Shown: positions 26,458 to 36,232 of the stretch, piece after piece | How the letters are laid out: each line of letters begins with the position of its first letter | Numbering within the stretch: the stretch's first letter is position 1 | DNA from: Melioribacteraceae bacterium | GTDB taxonomy: Bacteria; Bacteroidota; Ignavibacteria; Ignavibacteriales; Melioribacteraceae | Length of the DNA: 45,377 nt | NCBI GenBank assembly: GCA_022181065.1 | Contig: BQMY01000127.1 | Span: 1-45,377, forward strand | Direction: 5' to 3' | Notes under the pieces: generated by a model | Seen by the model: the letters and a program-made list of their open reading frames with translations, nothing else | Databases searched by the model: none | Told to the model about the DNA's origin: nothing | Position numbers and translations under genes: made by a program

Positions 26458-27583
26458 CAATAAATTCCTCAAGTCTATCTACATTTGAAGATAGATTAAG
26501 CTCTTTTTTCGCGAACTCTTTAGCCTGCGACAAAATCTGCTTTTGTAAATCAAAATTTTTCAAAATTTCACCAAGTTTATCTACCATTGCATCAATATCA
26601 TCATCAAAACAGTAGCCTAAATAATTATTATCAAAGAGTGAATCCGGATTAACATTCAGACTGACAATCAATGTTTCATGTAGCCATGCGTGAATAAATG
26701 TGTTGGAAAAACCTTCCGAGGTAGATGTGCTAATTAAAACTTTAGCTTTTTTGAAATAGCTTTCGGCTTGCTCATACGGTAACTGCCCTGTATAGGTAAA
26801 ATTTTTCATTGAAAACGAATTTATTTTATCTTCCACATAAGGATATGTTCTTCCAATCATCACAAATTTCCAGCCCGGTACATCTAATCGTGAAATTATC
26901 TCGGGGAAAAGTTCCGCTCGCTTAAATTTCCTCATATTTCCAACCCAGATAACTATATTTTCCTTTTCAGGATTCTCATTCCGGAAGGAACTATCGTAGG
27001 AATTTCGTATCAGTTCAGCGTTCAACCCGTAGTTTTTAGACAGTTCACTTTTTTGATAGTTGGTTTGTGCAAGAATTGTATTAGCGTTTCTAATTCCATA
27101 AGAATTTGAAAAATTTAGAAATCTGTAATCAAACCACTTTACTACTCTAAAAATGAAAGAGTTAACCTTTACATTTCTGAATGGAACTTTATAAAAATCT
27201 TTTTTAACATCATCATCATGTGCTATCGCGAATATCATTTTTTTTCTGAACAGTTTAGAAAATAATGCTGTGGCACCCGAAATAATTGAGATGGTACGCT
27301 GGTAGTAAACAGAAGAATCAGTTTTCAGGAGTTTCAAAAATACCGCGAACCAGGTCATTAAAGCCAATTTATGATTCTTATAGTAATGATATTTAATTTT
27401 GGGGTTATAGTATCGGTTTTCTTTAATAAGCTCCAAATTATCCGGCTTAATAGTAACTACCTCAACCTGCCATCCTCTCTCAATGAGTTCTTCCGCGATA
27501 AAATGGGATTGTAACTCCGCGCCTCCGGTATGTTTGGTAACCCATCCGGGTATAACGAAGCAAAATTTCTTGGAAAAATCCAT
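26447..27583 (-). CDS. GT4 family glycosyltransferase
   Basis: A 378-residue GT-B enzyme. CFVIPGWVTKHTGGAELQ at the N-terminus, WVGNMRKFKRAELFP for the donor half, FTYTGQLPYEQA, and SEGFSNTFIHAW. The second acidic residue of E-x7-E is His here; related enzymes often have NTFLQAW at this place, so this is probably a subfamily trait. Works on the lipid-linked repeat; donor unknown. It follows the epimerase gene after 3 nt. Confidence 0.85.
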   Translation of the reverse strand: MDFSKKFCFVIPGWVTKHTGGAELQSHFIAEELIERGWQVEVVTIKPDNLELIKENRYYNPKIKYHYYKNHKLALMTWFAVFLKLLKTDSSVYYQRTISIISGATALFSKLFRKKMIFAIAHDDDVKKDFYKVPFRNVKVNSFIFRVVKWFDYRFLNFSNSYGIRNANTILAQTNYQKSELSKNYGLNAELIRNSYDSSFRNENPEKENIVIWVGNMRKFKRAELFPEIISRLDVPGWKFVMIGRTYPYVEDKINSFSMKNFTYTGQLPYEQAESYFKKAKVLISTSTSEGFSNTFIHAWLHETLIVSLNVNPDSLFDNNYLGYCFDDDIDAMVDKLGEILKNFDLQKQILSQAKEFAKKELNLSSNVDRLEEFIDEL

Positions 27584-27586
27584 ACC

Positions 27587-28672
27587 CTACTTTACTCCGT
27601 AAAAATTTTTATACCAATCAATAAAGGCTTTAATACCTTTTTTCAGAGGTGTCGCTGGCTTATAACCGGTTGTCGCGATAAGATCATTTACATCCGCGAA
27701 GGTTCTTTCAACGTCACCCGGCTGTATATCCATTAATTTTTTCTCCGCGTTAACACCAAGCTGTATCTCGATCTCTTCGATCATATCAAGTAATTTAACC
27801 GGATTATTATTACCAATATTAAATATTTTGTATGGAGCCCTGGAAGAAGCTGGATCAGGCGAGCTGCCATTCCAGTGTTTATTTCCATCCGGGGGTATTT
27901 TTATTATTCTTTTGATACTTTCGACTATATCACCAACATAGGTAAAATCTCGTGACATATTTCCATGATTAAATACCTTGATAGGTTTTCCTTCAAGAAT
28001 ATTTTTTGTAAATATGAATAGAGCCATATCCGGTCTTCCCCAGGGCCCGTAAACGGTGAAAAACCTCAAACCTGTTGACGGGATGCCAAACAGATGACTA
28101 TAAGTATGCGCCATTAGTTCATTCGATTTTTTAGTTGCGGCATACATGCTGATTGGATGATCAACATTATCAGAAGTAGTAAATGGGATTTTACCGTTAA
28201 GACCATATACACTTGAACTGGAGGCAAATACCAGATGCTCGGGTTTATGGTTTCTGCAGCATTCAAGCAGATTCATAAATCCATCTATGTTACTTTTTAT
28301 GTAAGCGCGCGGATTTTCGAGGCTATATCTCACGCCTGGTTGGGCAGCCAGATTAACGACATAATCAAAATTATGTTCCTCAAATAGTGCATCCATCGCA
28401 TCATTATCTTCAAGATTTAATTGCGTGAAATGATAGAAGGGATATTTAGAACTCTGTACGGTTTTCCCATAGCTTAAATCAGATTCAGAAATACCATGTT
28501 CCTCCAATCTACCAAATTTCAATTTTGTATCGTAATAATCATTTATAGAATCGATACCATAAATTTCAACGTCTTCGTTTAATAATCTATCCACGAGATG
28601 GAAGCCAATAAATCCCGCTGTGCCTGTGATAAGTATTTTCTTCATTTTTTTATTTTTTTCTGAATTATTCAT
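27587..28672 (-). CDS. UDP-glucuronate 4-epimerase-like SDR
   Basis: A 361-residue extended SDR. ITGTAGFIGFHLVDRLL and GIDSINDYYDTKLKFGRL are the hallmark N-terminal blocks of UDP-glucuronate 4-epimerases (CapI/LpsL/GAE); FASSSSVYG, YAATKK and LRFFTVYGPWGRPDMA follow. It would give UDP-galacturonate. No UDP-glucose 6-dehydrogenase is in the window. The MKKILITG start at 28645 (10th residue) would be more typical; the ATG at 28672 overlaps the glycosyltransferase stop by 8 nt. Confidence 0.85.
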   Translation of the reverse strand: MNNSEKNKKMKKILITGTAGFIGFHLVDRLLNEDVEIYGIDSINDYYDTKLKFGRLEEHGISESDLSYGKTVQSSKYPFYHFTQLNLEDNDAMDALFEEHNFDYVVNLAAQPGVRYSLENPRAYIKSNIDGFMNLLECCRNHKPEHLVFASSSSVYGLNGKIPFTTSDNVDHPISMYAATKKSNELMAHTYSHLFGIPSTGLRFFTVYGPWGRPDMALFIFTKNILEGKPIKVFNHGNMSRDFTYVGDIVESIKRIIKIPPDGNKHWNGSSPDPASSRAPYKIFNIGNNNPVKLLDMIEEIEIQLGVNAEKKLMDIQPGDVERTFADVNDLIATTGYKPATPLKKGIKAFIDWYKNFYGVK

Positions 28673-29837
28673 TTACTATCTCGAGGAAATTGTTTGTATA
28701 GAGCAATATGTTCTCATTAGGGTTAAAATTTTTATTCACATAAACGATCGAATTTTCTGAAACATGCTTCAGTTTATCTCGGTCTTCAGCAATTTCATCT
28801 ATTTTTGCGGCCCATTCATCAGCAGAATTTTTAACCAGGAATCCGTTTTCACCCTCAATTATGTACCCGTTTAGGGGTAAAACATCCGAGACCATGCCAG
28901 GAACACCCATACTCATCGCTTCAATAAGAGATTTTGGCACTCCCTCAAACTCGGTAGCGAGACAATTAATATCCGCTTCAAGGTAGTATTTTTTAATCTC
29001 TTCCTGCGTAACTTCATCAATAAATTTAACCCTTTCATGAAGATTTAATTTATCAACCAAGTCAACACATCTTTCTTTTGTCTCTCCTGAACCAATAAAA
29101 GTCAGGTGCACATTACTATTTTTTGTTTTTGAAAGGGCTTCAATCAAAATATCTTGTCTTTTCTGATAATTGCTGAATCTGGCAACCATCAGTAATTTTA
29201 ACTTCTTTTCTTTTTCAAGTTGCCATCTGCCGTCAAAGATTGTGCTGTTAAAACCAATATCCTGTATTATTATCTTGTTATTAAAATCCCAGTTTCCCTT
29301 CTCAAGCTCCTGATTGAATAACTCAAGAAACGATTCCGAGAGCAAATTTACGGCATCAACTTCATTTAGAACTTTCGATATTTTAGGTTTTAATTCAGGA
29401 TTACGCTCTACGGCAATTTTCCAGAACAAACCGGCAATTCGTAAAACAACTTTATACTCTAAATTAAATTTTTCTTTAACTTCTAAGATATCAAAAGTAT
29501 TTGGATATTCATTATAAGTGTGAACTAAATCAATTTTATTTTTTTTTACAATTCCGGCAATAAAACTTAACAACTGTCGTCGAATAAATTTGTGCTTCAG
29601 ATCAGGGAAAAACAAACCTTTTGGAGTTGGCCATTTTAAAGGTCGGAAATAATATACCCCCACCCCGTTGACAACTTCAAAAGTCTGGTCATTTTTCTCC
29701 GGATTAAAATGCGTGAGGTATATCACCTCATGCCCGGTTTCGGCAAATTTTTCAGCAATCAGCTTCAGTGATGTTTCAGCGCCACCAAACGAAAATGTAT
29801 TATAAACTGATTTTGAAGAGTAAACTAGTATATTCAT
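28665..29837 (-). CDS. GT4 family glycosyltransferase
   Basis: A 390-residue GT-B enzyme. N-terminal FSFGGAETSLKLIAEKF is the acceptor-side GGAE signature; MVARFSNYQKRQDIL starts the donor half and EGVPKSLIEAMSMGVP holds the E-x7-E motif. Sits directly after wzx (its start codon adjoins the wzx stop) and before the galacturonate-type epimerase, so it may use that donor, but this is only positional. Confidence 0.87.
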   Translation of the reverse strand: MNILVYSSKSVYNTFSFGGAETSLKLIAEKFAETGHEVIYLTHFNPEKNDQTFEVVNGVGVYYFRPLKWPTPKGLFFPDLKHKFIRRQLLSFIAGIVKKNKIDLVHTYNEYPNTFDILEVKEKFNLEYKVVLRIAGLFWKIAVERNPELKPKISKVLNEVDAVNLLSESFLELFNQELEKGNWDFNNKIIIQDIGFNSTIFDGRWQLEKEKKLKLLMVARFSNYQKRQDILIEALSKTKNSNVHLTFIGSGETKERCVDLVDKLNLHERVKFIDEVTQEEIKKYYLEADINCLATEFEGVPKSLIEAMSMGVPGMVSDVLPLNGYIIEGENGFLVKNSADEWAAKIDEIAEDRDKLKHVSENSIVYVNKNFNPNENILLYTNNFLEIVNE

Positions 29838-31364
29838 TTAAGCGGTTTTAAGTTTCTTTTTGATAGTTGATTGTATCTTCTTCCGGTCATTGGTCTCGAC
29901 CACAAAATAGTAGGAAAGAAGAAGTAATATCAGTAACATAACACCGGAAACTGCAACCAGTAAGAACCAATTACTGATATCCTGAATTAATCCATAGAAT
30001 GGTATAAATAGAAGACTGAACAGTACTATTCTCAAATCTCCCTTCAGTACTACTTCTTTGATGAACCTGCGAGTATCTACTCCAATTGCCGGCATAAGAT
30101 AAAAGAAAGCTACGAATACGGATATTATACCTTTAATAACTTCAGCGTATATAATCCCGTCAAATCCGATAAGATTAACGAGCAGCACAGCAGAGATAAA
30201 CTTGACTGTAGCGTTTGCGATAGAAGCAAATGACAACTCTTTCACCTTGCCAATGCCAATCGCATATGGAGGTAAATTAGTTCTGGTGTGCGAAAATATT
30301 AATGAAGCGGCGGAGACCTGAGCAATAAAAATAAATTCAATATAATTTTCACCCACCCACATTGTAATAAATGGAGGAGTGACAAACACCATTACTATCG
30401 CAAGTGAGATAACAACGATATTTTTATACTTTGTAGCCGCAAAGACGAGCCTGTCAATAATCCGGTCTTCCTGTTTACTGTTCAATTCACTTATCAACGG
30501 CATTAAGGCGCTATTTGAAAGCGTAACTATTTGATTTACAAGATTATTAGTTTTATGAACAATGATATAGGCGGTTACTGCCTTAACAGAAACGACCATA
30601 CTTAAAATCATTTTATCGGACTGGAATCCTATCATTCCAATAACCTTTTGTAAAAAGACATGCGAGGAAAAACTGAAAATCTTCTTCAATACTGAAAAAA
30701 TATCACGGTTGAATGAAAACTTGAAATCAGGGAAGGATTTCTTGAAAAAATAAAACAGCGCAATCCATTTTAGAAGTTGCCCAAGATTCTGCCCTAACAG
30801 AATCGTCACAATACTTTCTTTTCTATAAGCCAGAAACAACGTAGTAAATAAAACAAGAGTTGAACCAATCCCATTAATCACATTAAATTTTGTAAACTGC
30901 TGTAACCCCTTGTAAATACCTTCAAATATATTATTCATCGGCCAGGATATGATCGACCAAAAACCAGCTATATAAAAAAGTGTTACCGCGGTTGAGACAT
31001 TTGCTTCAGTAATTTCAAAAATATTTATTCCACCAACATTTATAAAAATCACAATACCCGTAGCGGAAAGCAGACCTATAAACATAAAAAATAACATTGA
31101 AGCATTAATTACTTCAAATGCTTTCATTTTTTCATCTTTGGCCATGAACTCCGACACAAACTTCGTTACACCGGTTGGCATTCCTGCGTTAAGAAGTAGA
31201 AAATATCCCATAAGATTATTGGTCAAGAGCAATAACCCATATTCCTCTTCACCAACATTGGTTATTATCAGAGGCACAAGCACTATACCAAGTACCATGA
31301 TCAACAATCGGAACATGATATTTGAAATAGTATTTACAAAAAACTTGCGTTTGTAGGAAGACAT
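29838..31364 (-). CDS. wzx: Polysaccharide flippase (Wzx, MOP superfamily)
   Basis: A 508-residue integral membrane protein with about 12-14 hydrophobic segments along its whole length. NEMATIC features of the MATE/MOP exporters are seen: an N-terminal charged lead (SSYKRKFFVNTISN) then GIVLVPLIITNVGEEEYGLLLL, and repeated charged loops. It flips the finished undecaprenyl-diphosphate repeat across the inner membrane. With Wzy and Wzc in the same operon, the locus is Wzx/Wzy-dependent. The stop adjoins the start of a GT4 gene. Confidence 0.9.
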   Translation of the reverse strand: MSSYKRKFFVNTISNIMFRLLIMVLGIVLVPLIITNVGEEEYGLLLLTNNLMGYFLLLNAGMPTGVTKFVSEFMAKDEKMKAFEVINASMLFFMFIGLLSATGIVIFINVGGINIFEITEANVSTAVTLFYIAGFWSIISWPMNNIFEGIYKGLQQFTKFNVINGIGSTLVLFTTLFLAYRKESIVTILLGQNLGQLLKWIALFYFFKKSFPDFKFSFNRDIFSVLKKIFSFSSHVFLQKVIGMIGFQSDKMILSMVVSVKAVTAYIIVHKTNNLVNQIVTLSNSALMPLISELNSKQEDRIIDRLVFAATKYKNIVVISLAIVMVFVTPPFITMWVGENYIEFIFIAQVSAASLIFSHTRTNLPPYAIGIGKVKELSFASIANATVKFISAVLLVNLIGFDGIIYAEVIKGIISVFVAFFYLMPAIGVDTRRFIKEVVLKGDLRIVLFSLLFIPFYGLIQDISNWFLLVAVSGVMLLILLLLSYYFVVETNDRKKIQSTIKKKLKTA

Positions 31365-31369
31365 TCCGG

Positions 31370-32107
31370 TTAAACCTCAGTTAATCGAGTATGAAGTTTT
31401 TTAATATTCATCCCTTTATATAATTTGAGGGCAAAAACTGTAAGGGAGTAAACCATACTTTTCTGTGATTTACTTCGATATAGTTTTTTATTCCGTCTAT
31501 CCTCAAGTGTCATGCCGGTAAGTTTTTCCATTGACTTAAAGTAGCTGTCATCGTTCATAAAGTAGCTATAGTCAATCTTTACATAATCTTCTTTTTTCAT
31601 TTCTGCCAGTAATTTCAGCATTTCACTGTTATAAACGTACCATGATTGCATTGCGTGCCAGCATCTTTCAAAAAGGAAATGAATCTTTAAGGTTTTGCCA
31701 AAAGTATTGTAATGCTTCCACAATTCCTGAGGATTGCGAAACACAAAAATCACTTTGTAATTATCAATATTTTTTATCCAATGTCGATATGTCAAACATG
31801 AACGCGGATCCTTGAAGCCCCAAACCTCATGCTTTGAATTCAAATTGGAGACGATACGTTTAATTTCGTTGTTATCTTCTTCAGAGATCAACTTATCATT
31901 TAAACTATTTCTCACCATTATACTATACGTGTCGCCACATCCAAGTAATTCTTTATTGAGAATTTGAGTCTCTTCCCTTTCATACTGATTACCTTTGTCG
32001 TAACTGATATTTTCATCAAATTCACCCATTGTAATGCCCGAATGATGTAATATCTGAGAAATAAGTGTCGTTCCTGATTTATGCATCCCTAATACAATAA
32101 AAACCAT
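31370..32107 (-). CDS. PAPS-dependent sulfotransferase
   Basis: A 245-residue P-loop sulfotransferase. GMHKSGTTLIS (7-17) is the 5'-phosphosulfate binding loop of PAPS enzymes, and FVFRNPQELWKHYNTF supplies the Arg and following residues of the 3'-phosphate region, though the usual Ser is not obvious. It probably adds sulfate to a sugar of the repeat. No PAPS synthesis genes are in the window. It lies 5 nt from both neighbours, between wzx and a polytopic protein. Sulfated surface polysaccharide is the main prediction. Confidence 0.82.
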   Translation of the reverse strand: MVFIVLGMHKSGTTLISQILHHSGITMGEFDENISYDKGNQYEREETQILNKELLGCGDTYSIMVRNSLNDKLISEEDNNEIKRIVSNLNSKHEVWGFKDPRSCLTYRHWIKNIDNYKVIFVFRNPQELWKHYNTFGKTLKIHFLFERCWHAMQSWYVYNSEMLKLLAEMKKEDYVKIDYSYFMNDDSYFKSMEKLTGMTLEDRRNKKLYRSKSQKSMVYSLTVFALKLYKGMNIKKLHTRLTEV

Positions 32108-32112
32108 GTCAT

Positions 32113-33717
32113 CTATATCCTGAATAATTTGTAATCATCATTTGAGAATACCGGCTCAGCCAGTTTATCAATGGTATCTTCTCCCCAATTCTCCTTAACT
32201 CTTTTCATATAAGAGTTTTGAATTAGAATATGAGTTAGCTGATATCTTTCCTTAATATCCGCTAAAGGCATCTTGAAAATATCAATTGAAATATTTTTGT
32301 TTCCCCTGATACTGCCACCTATTTCATTCTGATAAATCTTAAAACCTTTATCCCGTTTCAGTAAACTGAATCTGTAGTAGAACTTTATATTTTTTTTCTT
32401 CTTTTTTAATCTCAAACGATAAGAGATGTAATGACTCATCTTCAACGGTATAATCGCTATCCTGCTCTCATCACAATTTGTATAGATAAACTCTACCAAT
32501 TCTGCAGACGATTCTTCCGAACTTTTTTTACTTTTTCTCCGCTCATTATAGACAAAAATAAAAACTCCAAGGATCCAGAGAAGATTAATATGCAGGACCG
32601 TTGTCAATTTGCTGTATTCCCAAATTTTCAATTGATCGAGCACGAAGAACAACACAATGAGCGTATATATCAGAGAATATTCAAAATATCTTTCAGATTG
32701 ACCGAGAAAAGAAAATGAACGAATGGTGGTCAATAGAAAAGTTATGAGACCCGCAATTAAAAGCGCAAAATAATAATATATCAATCCATTTGAGGCAATA
32801 GAGTTATAAACTCCCTGATTCTCATAAAGAAGATACCCCAAATACCATAGAGGAATCATTGAATAAATTGCGATAAAAACTGAATTATCCCTCATGAGAA
32901 GTTGAAAAAACCGTGTGGTTTTAATAAAGAGATATATGGGCGCGAGGATAAATTCTTTTAGTTTGTTTCGGTTAGACGCGGTTGTTCCGGCATTAAAATT
33001 GGAAAAATACCACCTTTTATGATTAATGTTGAAAGTTAATACTTCATAAGATCCAAACCCCTTGAATAAAAAGGAAGTCCCCACAATAAAAGCCATAAAT
33101 AAAAATGGCACAGGATTTAACAAAAAGACCGAAATAATTATCGAAAAGAATAAAAACACCTGAATACCAAACTGACTTGACAAAATTATCAAATATCCAA
33201 CAGCCAAAACGACCGGTATAAAGAAATAATTATCAAATACAACTACTTTACCCAGGAAATAAAAGTAGAGAACTGTGAGTAACATACCCAGCGTTCGTGC
33301 GTTAACCGCCTGCATTCTGGCGGTGGAAGGCATCATTACAGGAGAAATTAACAACAATCCTGCAAATATACCGTAATACAAATAATCATTATCCGAAAAA
33401 CTTATAACTCCGGCCGATTGTAATTCGTACAACATAAACACGGCTAAAGCAGCCATGAGAAAATCATAGGAAATAACGAAAAACCGTCCGACAACCTTCC
33501 AGTTTTTCTCCGGAAACTTGCTAATAATAAAATGTTGCAAAACCGGATAGCCTCTTCTGCCACCATTGACCGTATCTTCAGCGTAAAAATTAAGCCACTT
33601 TTTGCCACGCTGATTCATAATATACCACAAACTCGCCCAATCGTCACTGCTCTCAAGTGTACCAAACATAATACGCAGCAAAAGCGCGATTAAAAGAATA
33701 GTAATTAATTCAAACAT
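32113..33717 (-). CDS. Polytopic membrane protein, probable GT-C glycosyltransferase
   Basis: A 534-residue protein with about 10 hydrophobic segments in the first 390 residues, then a hydrophilic C-terminal region (about 400-534). Just after the first membrane segment lies ESSDDW (22-27), like the acidic catalytic loop of GT-C (lipid-linked-sugar) glycosyltransferases, and NGGRRGYPVLQHF follows. I do not recognise a precise family; a second polymerase or an EpsG-like protein is the alternative. It neighbours the sulfotransferase and the LpxD-like acyltransferase. Confidence 0.6.
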   Translation of the reverse strand: MFELITILLIALLLRIMFGTLESSDDWASLWYIMNQRGKKWLNFYAEDTVNGGRRGYPVLQHFIISKFPEKNWKVVGRFFVISYDFLMAALAVFMLYELQSAGVISFSDNDYLYYGIFAGLLLISPVMMPSTARMQAVNARTLGMLLTVLYFYFLGKVVVFDNYFFIPVVLAVGYLIILSSQFGIQVFLFFSIIISVFLLNPVPFLFMAFIVGTSFLFKGFGSYEVLTFNINHKRWYFSNFNAGTTASNRNKLKEFILAPIYLFIKTTRFFQLLMRDNSVFIAIYSMIPLWYLGYLLYENQGVYNSIASNGLIYYYFALLIAGLITFLLTTIRSFSFLGQSERYFEYSLIYTLIVLFFVLDQLKIWEYSKLTTVLHINLLWILGVFIFVYNERRKSKKSSEESSAELVEFIYTNCDESRIAIIPLKMSHYISYRLRLKKKKKNIKFYYRFSLLKRDKGFKIYQNEIGGSIRGNKNISIDIFKMPLADIKERYQLTHILIQNSYMKRVKENWGEDTIDKLAEPVFSNDDYKLFRI

Positions 33718-33731
33718 ATTCTCGTTACTAC

Positions 33732-34643
33732 CTACTGCGAAATATTTTTAACATGTTGAATTAATTTTTCATGAGGCACGGCAAAGTTTCCACTAACCCT
33801 TTGACCGGGAGGTACATCTCTGGTAACAACAGAGCCAATAGTAACCCAGGCTTTTTCGCCCACCACGCAATAATTTGCAACGTTTGAGCCGAATGATACT
33901 CTCGCTCCATCCTTGATGATACAACCTCCACCAAGAACAACGTTTGAAATGATCTGAACATTATCTTCAATTTTAACATTATGACCGACCATTACCAGAT
34001 TAGCAATAGCTACATTTGCACCAATAGTGGTTGGTGGAGCTTTATACAGATTTCTTACAACAACATTATTCGAACCAAAATAAGTATTATCACCAATAGT
34101 AACTCCTCCCACATGGGAAATAAACACGCGCTTACCATTTTCATAGGCAACATGGAGACTTTCACCCCCTATAACACACCCTGCACCGATTATTATATCA
34201 TTCCCGAGAATAGTATTCGCGTGTATTACCACTCCGGGACCAATTTTACAATTCTCACCAATGATTATATCATGATCTTCTATAATCGCGGATGGATGAA
34301 TTTCTGCAGATTCAGCAATCTGATTAGGTTTGTTCAGACTGAAAAAATCAGTGTTTTCATACAAATACTGGTGAAAAAGATGAAAATCATAATACGGCTT
34401 CTCAGTAAAAATAAGTGTTGCGTTAGTTTTAATTTTATCAGCGTATTTTTTACGGATAAACAACGCGGAAATATTCTCCTTTTCCGCTGCCATATTTATA
34501 TCATCAAAATTATCATCACGTGTAAAAGTACATAATCCTTCCGAATTGGAAAGGAGAGTACCCATAATATCAAATTCCTTATTATTGCCACGGTATTCAA
34601 TTTCATAATGGCTTCTGAAATTTTTAACTTCCTCAATTAGCAT
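33732..34643 (-). CDS. LpxD-like left-handed beta-helix acyltransferase
   Basis: A 303-residue protein. An N-terminal alpha/beta part (1-105) precedes a hexapeptide-repeat beta-helix (about 108-285, many I/V-G-x4 turns). Catalytic His is likely H221 in VGHNVKI, as in LpxD. LpxD adds 3-hydroxyacyl chains to UDP-GlcN in lipid A, but a second such gene inside a capsule locus more likely acylates an amino sugar of the repeat. It is directly downstream of the CitE/MaoC/CitE set, which could make its acyl donor; that link is inference. Simple acetyl transfer is the alternative. Confidence 0.75.
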   Translation of the reverse strand: MLIEEVKNFRSHYEIEYRGNNKEFDIMGTLLSNSEGLCTFTRDDNFDDINMAAEKENISALFIRKKYADKIKTNATLIFTEKPYYDFHLFHQYLYENTDFFSLNKPNQIAESAEIHPSAIIEDHDIIIGENCKIGPGVVIHANTILGNDIIIGAGCVIGGESLHVAYENGKRVFISHVGGVTIGDNTYFGSNNVVVRNLYKAPPTTIGANVAIANLVMVGHNVKIEDNVQIISNVVLGGGCIIKDGARVSFGSNVANYCVVGEKAWVTIGSVVTRDVPPGQRVSGNFAVPHEKLIQHVKNISQ

Positions 34644-34646
34644 ATA

Positions 34647-35333
34647 TTATTCCCGGTTTTCAATCAATTGTGAACAGGTATAAGTTTTAACTTTGTAATC
34701 TTTCAGGTATTGCAGCAGTTCAATAAATCGTGTTCGAATCCCCTCACCATCATATATCTCATTTTTTAATTTCGCTGCATCTTTATATATACTTCGTATT
34801 GAATCATAATGTGCTTCATCTTTGGTATTCAGGAATATGTGTATAGGATGAAATGTAAATATCTTAAGACCCGGATTCTCAAGATCTTCCATCGAATAAA
34901 CTTTGTGAACACCATTAATCAGTGCATGCGAATCGCTGTAATTATAGGGCACCATAAAAAAATTATTAAATTTTTCTGTAACGTAGAGCCCTTTATAAGC
35001 TGGCATGAATGAATTTGATTCATAAACCAATCCGGCTTCTTTCGCCTGCAACAAAATATTTGTTGAACTTAGCAGACCGTGAGACCTTATTCCTTTTGCT
35101 TCAGGGATAATCTGCAAAAGTTCATCTATCTTTTCCCTGTAGTTGAAACTGTTCCTGAAATTGGGATGTATAGCACGCTCAAATTCCGCAGGAAGATTCT
35201 CCAATACAGGAGTTTTATGCGTGCAAAAGAAAGTAGCCTTTAGTCCGTTTTTAACCAGAATATCCACCAGAAAGTGGATAACCTCATCAGGAGCCCAATC
35301 GATATCGAATGTAAGCGCGAATTTGTACTGCAA
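34647..35333 (-). CDS. WbmS/NodB-like deacetylase-fold protein, copy B
   Basis: A 228-residue protein related to the NodB deacetylase fold: FDIDW (9-13) with the Asp pair, IHPNF (55-59) with a metal-type His, RSHG, and FTFHPIHIFLNT near the C-terminus. It is a clear paralogue of the protein at 37526-38254 (same FDIDW, HPNF, RSH, FHPIHLFLNT order). No signal peptide, so cytoplasmic. Start is TTG at 35333 (no ATG nearby), 2 nt after the CitE B stop. It may remove an acyl group before or after the CoA-lyase/hydratase steps; function unproven. Confidence 0.72.
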   Translation of the reverse strand: MQYKFALTFDIDWAPDEVIHFLVDILVKNGLKATFFCTHKTPVLENLPAEFERAIHPNFRNSFNYREKIDELLQIIPEAKGIRSHGLLSSTNILLQAKEAGLVYESNSFMPAYKGLYVTEKFNNFFMVPYNYSDSHALINGVHKVYSMEDLENPGLKIFTFHPIHIFLNTKDEAHYDSIRSIYKDAAKLKNEIYDGEGIRTRFIELLQYLKDYKVKTYTCSQLIENRE

Positions 35334-35335
35334 AA

Positions 35336-36232
35336 TTATTCGACCCTTTTTGGTTTTCGATCAATCAAGTCTTGTTTTGCCAATATTTTTTTTGCGCGTA
35401 ACACTAGTGGCGGACCTATAAATTTTCCGTTCATAATAGCCACACCTTTGCCTTCCTTTTCCGCTTCTACAGATAGCTTCACCATTTCTTTGGCATCGGA
35501 CACTTCCTGTTGAGTTGGAGAATAATACCTGTGCACAAGTTCTATCTCTTTTGGATGCAGAACGAGCATACCTTCGTAACCCATATTTTTGGCGAGACGA
35601 ATATTCTGCTCAAGATCTTCAAGATCATGAACCCTGATATGCACCGTATCAATCGGTATAACATCGTTGGCTCTTGCAGCCATCGCTATGATTGACCTCG
35701 GAGCAAATAACGATTCTGAATCTTTATCATGAATACCTTCGAGATCTCCTATAAAATCCTCGGAACCAAACGCGATAGCAATTACACGGTCAGAAGCCTG
35801 ACAGATTTCCTGTGCGTTAAGTACTGCACCGGCTGTTTCAATAAGTGGTATTATCTTAAATTTACCCTTCGGTAATCCTTTTTCGTATTCGATGGTTTCC
35901 AGTAGTTTGTCAAAAAAATATACGTCCTGACCGGTTTTGGCTTTGGGATACATAAACCCGTCAATTCCATCAATTGTTAATTGATGTATATCTTTCAAAA
36001 GCTGTCCGCTTTCCCTGTCATTGATACGAGGAAATACTTTATGATTTTTAAACGCGCCTGCAGATACCATTTTTACCAGCAAGTCTCTCGCGGCTTGTTT
36101 ATTTTCAACCGGCTGTACAGAATCTTCAATATCGGGTAATAGAACGTCTGCTTCACTTCTTGATGCACTCGACATCAATCGCTCGTTATGTCCTGGCACA
36201 AACATAAGACTTCGCAACAAAAATTTATCCAT
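35336..36232 (-). CDS. CitE-like / HpcH-HpaI family lyase, copy B
   Basis: A 298-residue TIM-barrel enzyme of the CitE/malyl-CoA-lyase group. Active-site features look intact: PDIEDSVQ (33-40), FPRIND with R69, LIETAGAVL (130-138) with E132, FGSEDF (155-160) with D159, and the late VLHP region. Such enzymes make or break a C-C bond next to a CoA thioester, for example malyl-CoA or beta-methylmalyl-CoA. It overlaps the MaoC gene by 8 nt. With the mesaconyl-CoA-hydratase-type MaoC gene, a methylmalyl-type acyl group is suggested. A citrate-lyase role is unlikely as no CitD/CitF partners exist. Confidence 0.85.
   Translation of the reverse strand: MDKFLLRSLMFVPGHNERLMSSASRSEADVLLPDIEDSVQPVENKQAARDLLVKMVSAGAFKNHKVFPRINDRESGQLLKDIHQLTIDGIDGFMYPKAKTGQDVYFFDKLLETIEYEKGLPKGKFKIIPLIETAGAVLNAQEICQASDRVIAIAFGSEDFIGDLEGIHDKDSESLFAPRSIIAMAARANDVIPIDTVHIRVHDLEDLEQNIRLAKNMGYEGMLVLHPKEIELVHRYYSPTQQEVSDAKEMVKLSVEAEKEGKGVAIMNGKFIGPPLVLRAKKILAKQDLIDRKPKRVE

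Noticed and set aside
26447-27583. Inactive glycosyltransferase because the second acidic residue of E-x7-E is His
   Set aside because: A non-acidic residue at this place (NTFLQAW type) is common in the subfamily, so loss of function is not supported.
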